From assembly GCA_047975295.1 (NCBI GenBank), contig JBKEDH010000186.1:1-13892 (forward strand): a stretch of 13,892 bases of DNA, in the 5' to 3' direction. The notes under the pieces are model-generated. The model was not told where the DNA came from. It ran no database searches and saw nothing but the letters and a program-made list of their open reading frames with translations. Made by a program: the position numbers and the translations under genes. Of this stretch, positions 6,666 through 13,892 are shown piece after piece; within the stretch, counting starts at the first letter, position 1; the number at the start of each line of letters is the position of its first letter. The DNA is from JBKEDH01 sp047975295. GTDB lineage: Bacteria; Bacteroidota; Bacteroidia; Flavobacteriales; Flavobacteriaceae.

Positions 6666-8537
6666 TTACCTCCCCAAAAACACCAATAACACCGAAATAT
6701 CATTTGGCGACACACCACTAATTCGTGATGCTTGCGCCACAGTTACAGGTTGTATCTTTTTTAGCTTTTCACGCGCTTCGAAACTCATGGAGTTTATTCT
6801 GGAATAATCGAAGTTATTAGGTATTTTTACATATTCCAATCGACTTAGTTTATCGGCATTATTCTTTTCCTTATTTATATATCCCGAATATTTCACTTGA
6901 ATCTCGGCCTGCTCCAGCACTTCCCTATCCAAATTGTTTGTTTGAATATAATGCTCAACCACATCAAATTTGCGCATATCGTCCATACTAATATTAGGTC
7001 TGGAGAATATTTTAAACATCTTATCCGATTGTTTCACCAAAGCCGATCCTCTTTCTTCAAGAACAGGATTAACCACTTCGGGCCTTATACTTGTTTCTTT
7101 AAAAAAACTTACAAATTCGTCAGCTTTATTATGTTTTTCCTCCATCCTGCGCAAACGTTTTTCACTTGCCAACCCCAACTCAAACCCTTTTGGCGTTAAG
7201 CGCAAATCGGCATTATCTTGACGTAACAAAGTCCTGTATTCTGCTCGTGACGTAAACATCCTATATGGCTCTTCGGTACCCTTTGTTATTAAATCGTCTA
7301 TTAAAACCCCTATATAGGCCTCATCCCGCTTTAAAACAAATGGCTCTTTATCCTGTACTTTCAGACTGGCGTTTACCCCAGCCATCAAACCTTGCGAAGC
7401 CGCCTCCTCGTAACCTGTAGTACCGTTTATCTGTCCGGCAAAATACAAACCGTCAATCAATTTAGTTTCCAAAGTATGTCTTAATTGGGTAGGCGGAAAA
7501 TAATCGTATTCTATAGCGTAACCCGGACGAAAAAACTTAACATTTTCGAAGCCGGCCACAGAACGCAATGCTTTATACTGAACATCTTCGGGTAAAGAAG
7601 TAGAAAACCCATTAACATAAACCTCAACTGTATGCCACCCTTCGGGCTCTATAAATAATTGATGCCTGTCTTTATCTGCAAAGCGATTTATTTTATCTTC
7701 AATTGAAGGACAGTAACGAGGACCCAAACTTTTAATTCTACCATTAAACATAGGCGACCTATCAAAGCCTTCCCGAAGCAAATCATGAACCAACTCGCTT
7801 GTGTAAGTCATATAACAAGAACGCTGTTTACTCAATGGACGAGTAACATCTAAGTACGAGAATTTTTCAGGACTATCATCCCCAGGCTGTTCAATCATTT
7901 TTGCATAATCCAGCGACCGACCATCTACACGTGGTGGCGTACCGGTTTTCATTCTGCCGGTATCGAAACCTAAACTTATTAATTGTTCGGTGATTCCCGT
8001 TACCGCTTTTTCACCTGCACGCCCTCCTCCAAAATTTTTCTCACCAATATGAATTAATCCATTCAAAAAAGTTCCATTCGTTAGCACTACAGTACGACTT
8101 CTTATCCCCAACCCAAGAGATGTTTTTACACCAACTACTTTATCCGCCTCAATCAATAAGCCAGACACCATCTCCTGATAAAAATCTAAGTTAGGCGTTT
8201 TTTCCAACATTAAGCGCCAATCTTCAGCAAAACGCATTCTATCGCTTTGAACCCTTGGACTCCACATAGCAGGCCCCTTCGACTTATTAAGCATTTTAAA
8301 CTGTATAGCCGAAGTATCGGAAACAATACCGCTATAACCACCGAGCGCATCGATTTCGCGAACAATCTGCCCCTTTGCAATACCGCCCATAGCCGGATTA
8401 CAAGACATTTGGGCAATGTTTTGCAAGTTCATGGTAATAAGTAATGTTTTGCTCCCCATATTAGCAGCAGCAGCAGCAGCTTCGCTACCGGCATGCCCAC
8501 CCCCCACAACAATTACATCGTAAACATCATTAAACAT
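6666..8537 (-). CDS. tRNA uridine-5-carboxymethylaminomethyl(34) synthesis enzyme MnmG (GidA)
   Basis: 623 aa, a full-length match to the family, ATG start. With MnmE it makes cmnm5U or nm5U at the wobble position 34 of certain tRNAs in the cytosol, using FAD, NADH and a methylene-folate. Visible signatures are the FAD-binding GGGHAG at 12-17, SCNPAMGGIAKG at 45-56, KGPAMWSPR at 87-95, the active-site RYCPSIEDK with Cys286, GTTGYEEAASQG, and SRAEYRTLLRQDNADLRLTP. The C-terminal helical domain (MnmE/tRNA binding) ends in VLLVFLGR. It has its own promoter inside the end of ybeY and is flanked on both sides by parS-like palindromes. In many bacteria mnmG sits near the origin next to parAB. Here parAB are absent from the window. 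Confidence 0.98.
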   Translation of the reverse strand: MFNDVYDVIVVGGGHAGSEAAAAAANMGSKTLLITMNLQNIAQMSCNPAMGGIAKGQIVREIDALGGYSGIVSDTSAIQFKMLNKSKGPAMWSPRVQSDRMRFAEDWRLMLEKTPNLDFYQEMVSGLLIEADKVVGVKTSLGLGIRSRTVVLTNGTFLNGLIHIGEKNFGGGRAGEKAVTGITEQLISLGFDTGRMKTGTPPRVDGRSLDYAKMIEQPGDDSPEKFSYLDVTRPLSKQRSCYMTYTSELVHDLLREGFDRSPMFNGRIKSLGPRYCPSIEDKINRFADKDRHQLFIEPEGWHTVEVYVNGFSTSLPEDVQYKALRSVAGFENVKFFRPGYAIEYDYFPPTQLRHTLETKLIDGLYFAGQINGTTGYEEAASQGLMAGVNASLKVQDKEPFVLKRDEAYIGVLIDDLITKGTEEPYRMFTSRAEYRTLLRQDNADLRLTPKGFELGLASEKRLRRMEEKHNKADEFVSFFKETSIRPEVVNPVLEERGSALVKQSDKMFKIFSRPNISMDDMRKFDVVEHYIQTNNLDREVLEQAEIQVKYSGYINKEKNNADKLSRLEYVKIPNNFDYSRINSMSFEAREKLKKIQPVTVAQASRISGVSPNDISVLLVFLGR

Positions 8538-8551
8538 GGCTATCTTTTTTT

Positions 8552-8571
8552 AATGTTCCACGTGGAACATT
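8552..8571. promoter_or_regulatory. parS-like 20-bp palindrome in the mnmG leader
   Basis: AATGTTCCACGTGGAACATT is a perfect 20-bp palindrome. Its inner 16 bp, TGTTCCACGTGGAACA, match the ParB-bound parS consensus TGTTNCACGTGAAACA at every position but one, and both variable positions are symmetrical. It starts 15 bp before the mnmG ATG and lies about 20-40 nt downstream of the predicted transcription start, so a bound protein could also block transcription. A second copy is at 6564-6579. Recognition by ParB is inferred, as the cognate ParB is not in the window. Confidence 0.7.
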
Positions 8572-8595
8572 GTTGGTTTTTAAAATATAAGCTTG

Positions 8596-8626
8596 CAAAT
8601 ATACATCGAAAATCGTAGCTCACAAA
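8596..8626 (-). promoter_or_regulatory. mnmG promoter of the Bacteroidota type
   Basis: On the minus strand TTTG (8626-8623), then exactly 19 bp, then TATATTTG (8603-8596). This is a perfect fit to the TTTG-N19-TAnnTTTG promoter used by the primary sigma factor of this phylum. The -33 element overlaps the last codons of ybeY, so mnmG can be transcribed independently of the DUF4175-ybeY unit. Start of transcription is expected near 8590, which gives a leader of about 50 nt that includes the parS-like palindrome. Confidence 0.75.
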
Positions 8627-9030
8627 AGCTTATCCATATAGAAGTCTTCCTTACTACGCATAAGCTTTGCGTCGTTATCTGTCTTGTCCATATAACCGCA
8701 GTAATGCAAAATACCATGCACCATAACACGGCTCAATTCGGTATCGAAATCAACATTAAAATCGGTAGCATTATCGGCGACACGATCTACAGAAATATAA
8801 ATATCCCCAGATATAATTTTTCCCATAGTATAGTCAAAACTTATAATATCGGTTAACGTATCGTGATTTAAAAACTCGATATTGAGCTTATGTAAATAAT
8901 TATCGTTGCAAAAAACGTAATTAACTTCCCCTAACTTAAACCCTTCGTTGGTAATGACAGAAGAAATCCATTCTGCCAAGCGTACTTCATTACTTAAAGA
9001 AAAATCGGTTTCGTAGTTGAAATTAATCAT
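8620..9030 (-). CDS. rRNA maturation RNase YbeY
   Basis: 136 aa, a compact member of the UPF0054 family. YbeY is a metal-dependent endoribonuclease needed for 16S rRNA 3'-end maturation and 70S ribosome quality control. The metal site is HGILHYCGYMDK at 105-116: His105 and His109 are the first two ligands, and the position of the third His of the Proteobacterial motif (H-x3-H-x5-H) is Asp115, a change I associate with Bacteroidota members. NHDTLTDIISFDY (55-67) is the other conserved stretch. The ATG lies inside the end of the DUF4175 gene, with the shared bases ATGATTAA, so translation is probably coupled. Confidence 0.95.
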   Translation of the reverse strand: MINFNYETDFSLSNEVRLAEWISSVITNEGFKLGEVNYVFCNDNYLHKLNIEFLNHDTLTDIISFDYTMGKIISGDIYISVDRVADNATDFNVDFDTELSRVMVHGILHYCGYMDKTDNDAKLMRSKEDFYMDKLL

Positions 9031-12000
9031 GTGTTTGCTTAAAATAAGTTTGTACTTTTTTCCTGTAAACAGGTTGCAAAGGTAGGTTTTGTTTGTTTAA
9101 TATTTCGGTGGTATTAAAATATTCTCTGGCCTTAGGCAATGCATTGTTAGTAGTATTTGAAAAGTTTTTAGAATTGGTTTCGGATTTACGGTGTCGATCC
9201 TTCTCTTGTTGAAAAGTGGCATTTTCCATTTTAAGTAACTGATGCTTTAAATTAAGCATGCGGTTTTCTGTCTGCTTTGTAAAGCCTTTGTTCAATAATT
9301 CTAATTCTAAATGTTCCATTTGGTTTAACAGGCTTTTTTCTTGGTTGGTTACTCCATTTTTAGTCAATTTATCTTGTAATTGATTACGCAAATCTTGTTG
9401 GCGCTGATAAATTTCAAACAACAATCCGTCCAAATATTCTTGATTCTTTCCTTCTTCACCTTGTTGCCCTTCTCCCGATTGCTTTTGCTTTCCGTCCTTA
9501 GATTTTTTCCCTTCTTCACCCTGTTTTTCAGATTCCGCCATACCTCTCTGCATCATCTCTTGGATTTGCTCTTGGCTTTGTATTATATCCGGCAATTGCA
9601 TTTCCTTTTGGCCTTGCCCTGCCCCCATAGACATCTGCATTTGCATATTTTCGAAAGTGTTGCTTAAAAAATCGGCCAGATTATTAGCTGCAGTTAAAGC
9701 AAATTGTTGATGGGAAGTGCCTTGGTAAATATAATTATCGGACAACGCCCCCATAGCTTTATCGATATAATAATACAGCTCGGAAATTTCGTGATTAACC
9801 GTTTCCGAAATACTGGGTTGACGAAGCGAAAGCGCAAACAAGCTATCGTCTATATGCTCGAAATGTTCTCGTAAAACATATTGTCGTTTTAAATATGTAG
9901 CGTATTTATTGTGATTAACATCTATTTTAGAGAAATTCTCCATTAATGCTTCTTGGTCAAACGAAAATACAAGCAAATTATCCAATATTTGACGTAAAGT
10001 TTCTGTGTCTTCCTGTAGCTGATCACTTTGCATGCCCGCCATTGCAGACTGCATTTGCTGTGCCATTTGCTTCATTTTTTCTGAAGCCTTCTTTTGGTTT
10101 TGTTTAGCCTTTTGTAATGATGAGTTTTGGTTTTCTGGAGTATCGGTGTTTTTATTCTTATCCTTATTTTCCTGCTCTTCCAAATGTTCAGAAGCTTGCT
10201 TTTGTTGCTCTTCAATTTCGCTTTCTTCAAGTTTATCACGCGGAATATCGATTGGCTTTTTTAACGCATCGGTATCTTCCTTTAACTTGTCCATTTGCTC
10301 TTGAAAATCTTTTAATTTTTTGTTTAGATCATCTTGTTTTTTCTTGGTGTTATCCTCTTTATATGCATTCGATAATTCTTCCTGTTGCTTGGCCTGTTCT
10401 TCTAAATCTCGCCTGAGCTTATTCAATTTCTGTTCAACGTAAAAACGCTTGGTAAGCTCTAAAAGTTGTTCCAAACTACGCTTTTTGTTTTTATTTTGGT
10501 TTGCTAATTTTTCGAGCTTATCGATTAGTTCTTCCTTCGAAATTTTATCTTGTATTTTTTTTAGTTCACCCAGCAATTTTTCATTTTCAGTCAACCTTTT
10601 TTCATTTTCCTCTAAGCGTTTTTGCAAGGCCTCCTTTTTAAATTTATCTTCTTGTTGGGCATCGAGATTTTCAATATTATCTTTAAGTTTTTTGTTAAAG
10701 TTTTTCATCATGTCGTCTTGCTGTTTTTGGCGCTCTAAAAACGACTCCAATTTCTTTTTATCGTTAAAGTTTAATTGGCTTTTTTCCCGTTGTGTTTTGG
10801 TTAATTCTTCCAATGTTTTGGTTTCTTCCCGAAACTTATTTAACGACTTAGACAAATTTTCAATGGTTTCTCCCTGCTCATTCAACTGCTTATCGGTTTC
10901 TTCCTCCTTGGTTCGCTTTCTATAAGTAAAAAAAGTACTTTTTACACTTTTTGGTTTATTAACCATATCATTATCAAATACTTGAAAATAAATAGTGTAA
11001 GAAATACCTGCTTCAATATCTAAATTGTCAGGAAATGCACTTATAAACTCGGTAATATTGGTGTTCGAAATAGTAATGGGCAACTTATTGGTATTTGCTT
11101 CGTTATCGGTTGGGTAATAAACCAACTGTAATTTGCCAAGTCCATAATCGTCGGTAGCTTGTCCTTTAAAATATAAGGTTTGTTGGTCTAAACTATCCAT
11201 TTTCATATCGACTTTCAGTTCAGGAAATTCGTCCTTTATAACGTTAATATTAAAGCCCAGATTTTCATAATCTTTTAAATTGCCATTACTGGTTGCAATA
11301 CTGTAATTAAAATGGTTATAGACTCGTTTACTAAGTTCGAAAATATTTTTACTTTCAATATTAAACGCCAACGTATCGGTACTGTAAAAATTAACCTGGG
11401 TCGTAGATTTTGTATTGAGCTTCCAGGTAATATCTGTTCCTTCGGGAACAACGGCATTACCAGTACTTTTTAAAATTTCGTTCTTCTTTTGGGTATAGTC
11501 CGGGTAATTTAAAACCATATCGAAACCCAAAAGCGAAGGTACCTGTAAAACATGTAACGTATAGGGTTGCGAAACCACGCTATTTGCCGACAAGCTAAAG
11601 GTTATATTTTCGTTAGGCTGCTTAAAAACGTACTCGAACTGCCCTATTCCATTCGGATTCAAAAAATAATCCTCGCCATTGTACGTTATCCTAACCTGCT
11701 CCGGAACCACATTGCCCAACGTTTTTACAACAAGCTTAAATGCCTTATTTTCTATGGCACTCAAATTATTGTTTTCTATTAAAAAACGAAATGGTGCCGG
11801 TGGCTCATAAGCTGTATTGTAATGCACCACACGTTTATAACTATCGGAAAATATATCGACATTGCCCGACAAATAAGTAAAAAATACAATTAATAACGGA
11901 ATGGCTACATATTTTAAATACTTGAGGCTTTGTTTAAAATTGATGGCTAACTTAAACGGAATAGGCTTTAGTTCGATCGATTTTTGTTCGATACCCGCCA

Positions 12001-12373
12001 AGAGCAGTTCCGATTGTGAAGCGCTATCGCTTAATTGAAGTACATTTAACAACTTGTCGCTAACCTCGGGAAAATGAGCACCTATTATCTTTGAAGCTTC
12101 TTTATAATCAATACCTTTTTGAAGTTTAAATAATTTAGCCAAAGGCATACAGATAAATTTAACCAACAAACCACATTCTACCAAGACAAACAGCCAAAAT
12201 AAAACACTTCTCGCTGTTGTATTTAACCATAAAAAATGCTCTATAAACAAGGTAAACAAAAAATACAAAACACCAATTACAAAAAAAAGAATGGCTCCTT
12301 TAAGTAATTCGTTGGTATAATACCGCCTTATAAAAGCTTCTAGCTTGTCCTGTATAGTCTTAAAATGGTTCAA
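9023..12373 (-). CDS. DUF4175 family membrane and coiled-coil protein
   Basis: 1116 aa. The start is a TTG at 12373: no in-frame ATG occurs before the first membrane helix, an in-frame TAG lies seven codons upstream, and the resulting N-terminus (FKTIQDKLEAFI, then RRYYTNELLKGA) fits the family's usual beginning as I recall it. Membrane helices are at about 25-45, 56-76 and 152-170. Residues about 190-480 are beta-rich and probably extracytoplasmic. About 485-740 is a long, highly charged coiled coil, followed by a Q/M-rich helical region and a low-complexity G/K/E/Q segment near 945-975. Function is unknown. It is commonly found beside gltX and ybeY in Flavobacteria. It overlaps ybeY by 8 nt and diverges from gltX. 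Base usage on the coding strand is strongly A-rich in the coiled coil. Confidence 0.88.
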   Translation of the reverse strand: MNHFKTIQDKLEAFIRRYYTNELLKGAILFFVIGVLYFLFTLFIEHFLWLNTTARSVLFWLFVLVECGLLVKFICMPLAKLFKLQKGIDYKEASKIIGAHFPEVSDKLLNVLQLSDSASQSELLLAGIEQKSIELKPIPFKLAINFKQSLKYLKYVAIPLLIVFFTYLSGNVDIFSDSYKRVVHYNTAYEPPAPFRFLIENNNLSAIENKAFKLVVKTLGNVVPEQVRITYNGEDYFLNPNGIGQFEYVFKQPNENITFSLSANSVVSQPYTLHVLQVPSLLGFDMVLNYPDYTQKKNEILKSTGNAVVPEGTDITWKLNTKSTTQVNFYSTDTLAFNIESKNIFELSKRVYNHFNYSIATSNGNLKDYENLGFNINVIKDEFPELKVDMKMDSLDQQTLYFKGQATDDYGLGKLQLVYYPTDNEANTNKLPITISNTNITEFISAFPDNLDIEAGISYTIYFQVFDNDMVNKPKSVKSTFFTYRKRTKEEETDKQLNEQGETIENLSKSLNKFREETKTLEELTKTQREKSQLNFNDKKKLESFLERQKQQDDMMKNFNKKLKDNIENLDAQQEDKFKKEALQKRLEENEKRLTENEKLLGELKKIQDKISKEELIDKLEKLANQNKNKKRSLEQLLELTKRFYVEQKLNKLRRDLEEQAKQQEELSNAYKEDNTKKKQDDLNKKLKDFQEQMDKLKEDTDALKKPIDIPRDKLEESEIEEQQKQASEHLEEQENKDKNKNTDTPENQNSSLQKAKQNQKKASEKMKQMAQQMQSAMAGMQSDQLQEDTETLRQILDNLLVFSFDQEALMENFSKIDVNHNKYATYLKRQYVLREHFEHIDDSLFALSLRQPSISETVNHEISELYYYIDKAMGALSDNYIYQGTSHQQFALTAANNLADFLSNTFENMQMQMSMGAGQGQKEMQLPDIIQSQEQIQEMMQRGMAESEKQGEEGKKSKDGKQKQSGEGQQGEEGKNQEYLDGLLFEIYQRQQDLRNQLQDKLTKNGVTNQEKSLLNQMEHLELELLNKGFTKQTENRMLNLKHQLLKMENATFQQEKDRHRKSETNSKNFSNTTNNALPKAREYFNTTEILNKQNLPLQPVYRKKVQTYFKQTHD

Positions 12374-12440
12374 TCTTATTGTTTTAACCCACTAAATTAC
12401 AATTTTATTTACTACGATACCGAAAATGCTGTTCGAATCG

Positions 12441-12448
12441 TATCTTTG
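12441..12448 (+). promoter_or_regulatory. -7 promoter element of gltX
   Basis: TATCTTTG matches the Bacteroidota -7 consensus TAnnTTTG exactly and lies 35 bp before the gltX ATG, giving a short A-rich leader of about 28 nt without a Shine-Dalgarno. No TTG is found at the normal -33 distance, so only this half is called. The divergent DUF4175 promoter must lie in the same 110-bp gap (12374-12483) but was not clear. Confidence 0.5.
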
Positions 12449-12483
12449 CCAAAATTAGAATCCCAAAAAACAAAAAGTTAAAA

Positions 12484-13892
12484 ATGACTAAAAAAGTTCG
12501 TGTTCGTTTTGCTCCAAGCCCTACAGGACCACTACATATAGGTGGTGTTCGTACCGCATTGTTCAACTATTTATTTGCAAAAAAATACGGTGGAACTTTT
12601 GTATTACGCATTGAAGATACCGACCAAAACCGTTATGTTAAAGGTGCCGAACAATACATTATCGACGCTTTAAACTGGTGCAATATTCCGTTTGACGAAG
12701 GTCCGGGAAAAAACGAAACTTTTGGTCCCTATCGCCAAAGCGAACGCAAACATTTGTACAAACAATATGCCGATAAACTTATAAAAACAGGGCATGCTTA
12801 TTATGCTTTCGATACGGCCGAAGCCTTGGACACTTTAAGAAAAGAACACGAAGCAAATGGTAAAACCTTTATTTACAACTGGCACAACAGGGAAACCTTA
12901 AATAATTCGTTATCGCTTAACGCTGCTAATGTAAAAGCTAAATTAAATGCTGGCGAAGATTATGTTATCCGTTTTAAAACCCCGCAAAACGAAACCCTTC
13001 ATTTAAAAGATATTATTCGTGGCGACATAAAAATAGATACCAATATTCTGGACGATAAAGTGCTGTTTAAAAGCGATGGTATGCCCACTTATCACTTAGC
13101 TAACATTGTGGACGACCATTTAATGGAAATATCGCATGTTATTCGGGGCGAAGAATGGCTGCCAAGCTTGGCTTTACACTATCAACTTTACAGGGCTTTT
13201 GGATGGGAAACTCCGGAATTTGCCCATTTGCCCCTTATTTTAAAACCAACGGGAAAAGGTAAACTTAGCAAACGCGATGGCGATAAAATGGGATTTCCCG
13301 TTTTTCCTTTAGAATACAAATCTCCCCAAGGCGACATATCGCGAGGCTATAAAGAAGATGGCTATTTTCCAGAAGCCGTTATTAACTTTTTGGCCTTTTT
13401 AGGTTGGAATCCGGGAACCGAACAGGAAATTTTCAGCCTAAACGAATTGGTAAATACTTTCAATTTAGAGCGTGTTAATAAAGCTGGTGCACGTTTCGAT
13501 CCCGATAAAATAAAATGGTTTAACCACCATTATATGCAAGAACAACATGATACCAATTTGGCAAAACAGTTTAAAGCACAACAACCCGAACTAAACAATA
13601 TAGATACCGATTATATTTCGTTGGTTATTGGTTTGGTAAAGGAACGGGCCACTTTTGTAAGCGATTTTTGGAATTTAAGTCATTACTTTTTTGTTGCACC
13701 TACCAACTATGACGAAAAAGCGATAAAAAAAGCTTTTAAAGACGATACAAAAACCATTTTAAACAATATTACATCTATTGTTAATACTGTTGAAGATTTT
13801 ACGGTAGAAACGCTACAAAATAAAATTAAAGGCTGGATAACCGAAAACAATTTTGGTTTTGGCAAGGTAATGATGCCTTTACGCTTGGCATT
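12484..13892 (+). CDS. Glutamate-tRNA ligase, 3' end beyond the window
   Basis: 469 complete codons are visible and the frame is still open at the window edge; the family is usually about 500-510 aa in this phylum, so roughly the last 35-40 residues are missing. The enzyme charges tRNA-Glu with glutamate using ATP in the cytosol. The class I signature RFAPSPTGPLHIGG (8-21) contains the HIGH-type motif. LRIEDTDQNR follows it. The KMSKS-type motif is KLSKR at 260-264. An insertion after it (KSPQGDISRGYKEDGYFP) is of the type seen in Bacteroidota enzymes. It is the only plus-strand gene here, reading away from DUF4175. Confidence 0.97.
   Translation, partial: MTKKVRVRFAPSPTGPLHIGGVRTALFNYLFAKKYGGTFVLRIEDTDQNRYVKGAEQYIIDALNWCNIPFDEGPGKNETFGPYRQSERKHLYKQYADKLIKTGHAYYAFDTAEALDTLRKEHEANGKTFIYNWHNRETLNNSLSLNAANVKAKLNAGEDYVIRFKTPQNETLHLKDIIRGDIKIDTNILDDKVLFKSDGMPTYHLANIVDDHLMEISHVIRGEEWLPSLALHYQLYRAFGWETPEFAHLPLILKPTGKGKLSKRDGDKMGFPVFPLEYKSPQGDISRGYKEDGYFPEAVINFLAFLGWNPGTEQEIFSLNELVNTFNLERVNKAGARFDPDKIKWFNHHYMQEQHDTNLAKQFKAQQPELNNIDTDYISLVIGLVKERATFVSDFWNLSHYFFVAPTNYDEKAIKKAFKDDTKTILNNITSIVNTVEDFTVETLQNKIKGWITENNFGFGKVMMPLRLA

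Noticed and set aside
7928..7933. A third CACGTG core, inside mnmG
   Set aside because: The flanks (CTA-CACGTG-GTG) do not extend the palindrome, and the bases encode the conserved PPRVDGRS region, so it is not counted as a parS-like site.
8630..8638. TTATCCATA, one base from a DnaA box, beside mnmG
   Set aside because: It is a single near-match within ybeY coding sequence. No cluster of DnaA boxes or AT-rich unwinding element accompanies it, so an origin of replication is not supported.
10032..10925. Long open frames on the plus strand opposite DUF4175
   Set aside because: They are antisense shadows of the A- and G-rich coiled-coil codons, rich in Ser, Phe, Leu and Cys, without family features or start context.

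Overview
The window looks like chromosomal DNA of a member of the Bacteroidota, most likely a marine-type Flavobacteriaceae. Supporting signs are the low GC content, start codons without Shine-Dalgarno sites behind A-rich leaders, promoters of the TTTG-N19-TAnnTTTG type, and family content (DUF4249 lipoprotein, SusC-like TonB-dependent receptor with a carboxypeptidase-like N-terminal domain, membrane LytTR regulator, DUF4175 protein). No species can be named from the sequence alone. Every gene except gltX, at the right edge, is on the minus strand.

Right half (about 5.7-13.9 kb): a conserved housekeeping block. gltX (glutamyl-tRNA synthetase, cut by the window edge) diverges from a large DUF4175 membrane/coiled-coil protein. 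DUF4175 overlaps ybeY (16S rRNA maturation endonuclease) by 8 nt. Next come mnmG (tRNA U34 modification) with its own near-perfect promoter, a SAM-dependent methyltransferase, and, after a 311-bp gap, a lipoprotein version of the OmpH/Skp chaperone. mnmG is bracketed by two copies of the palindrome GTTCCACGTGGAAC. These closely match the bacterial centromere site parS, although no parA or parB gene lies in the window. One copy is in the mnmG leader and the other is just upstream of the methyltransferase promoter region.

Left half (about 0.5-4.8 kb): a probable signalling/outer-membrane module. A four-helix membrane protein with a C-terminal LytTR DNA-binding domain is followed by a two-gene operon, TonB-dependent receptor and DUF4249 lipoprotein, 5 bp apart. 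The 164-bp gap before the receptor holds an exact direct repeat TTCACTCC with 21-bp periodicity, the geometry expected for a LytTR-type regulator. The simplest reading is that the regulator controls the receptor operon.

Left edge (1-474): no convincing gene. It holds stem-loops and a 163-bp segment bounded by 17-bp imperfect inverted repeats that looks like a MITE or collapsed insertion sequence. The OmpH upstream region carries three copies of ATTTATAC next to a -7 element, plus a 10-bp dyad in the probable leader.
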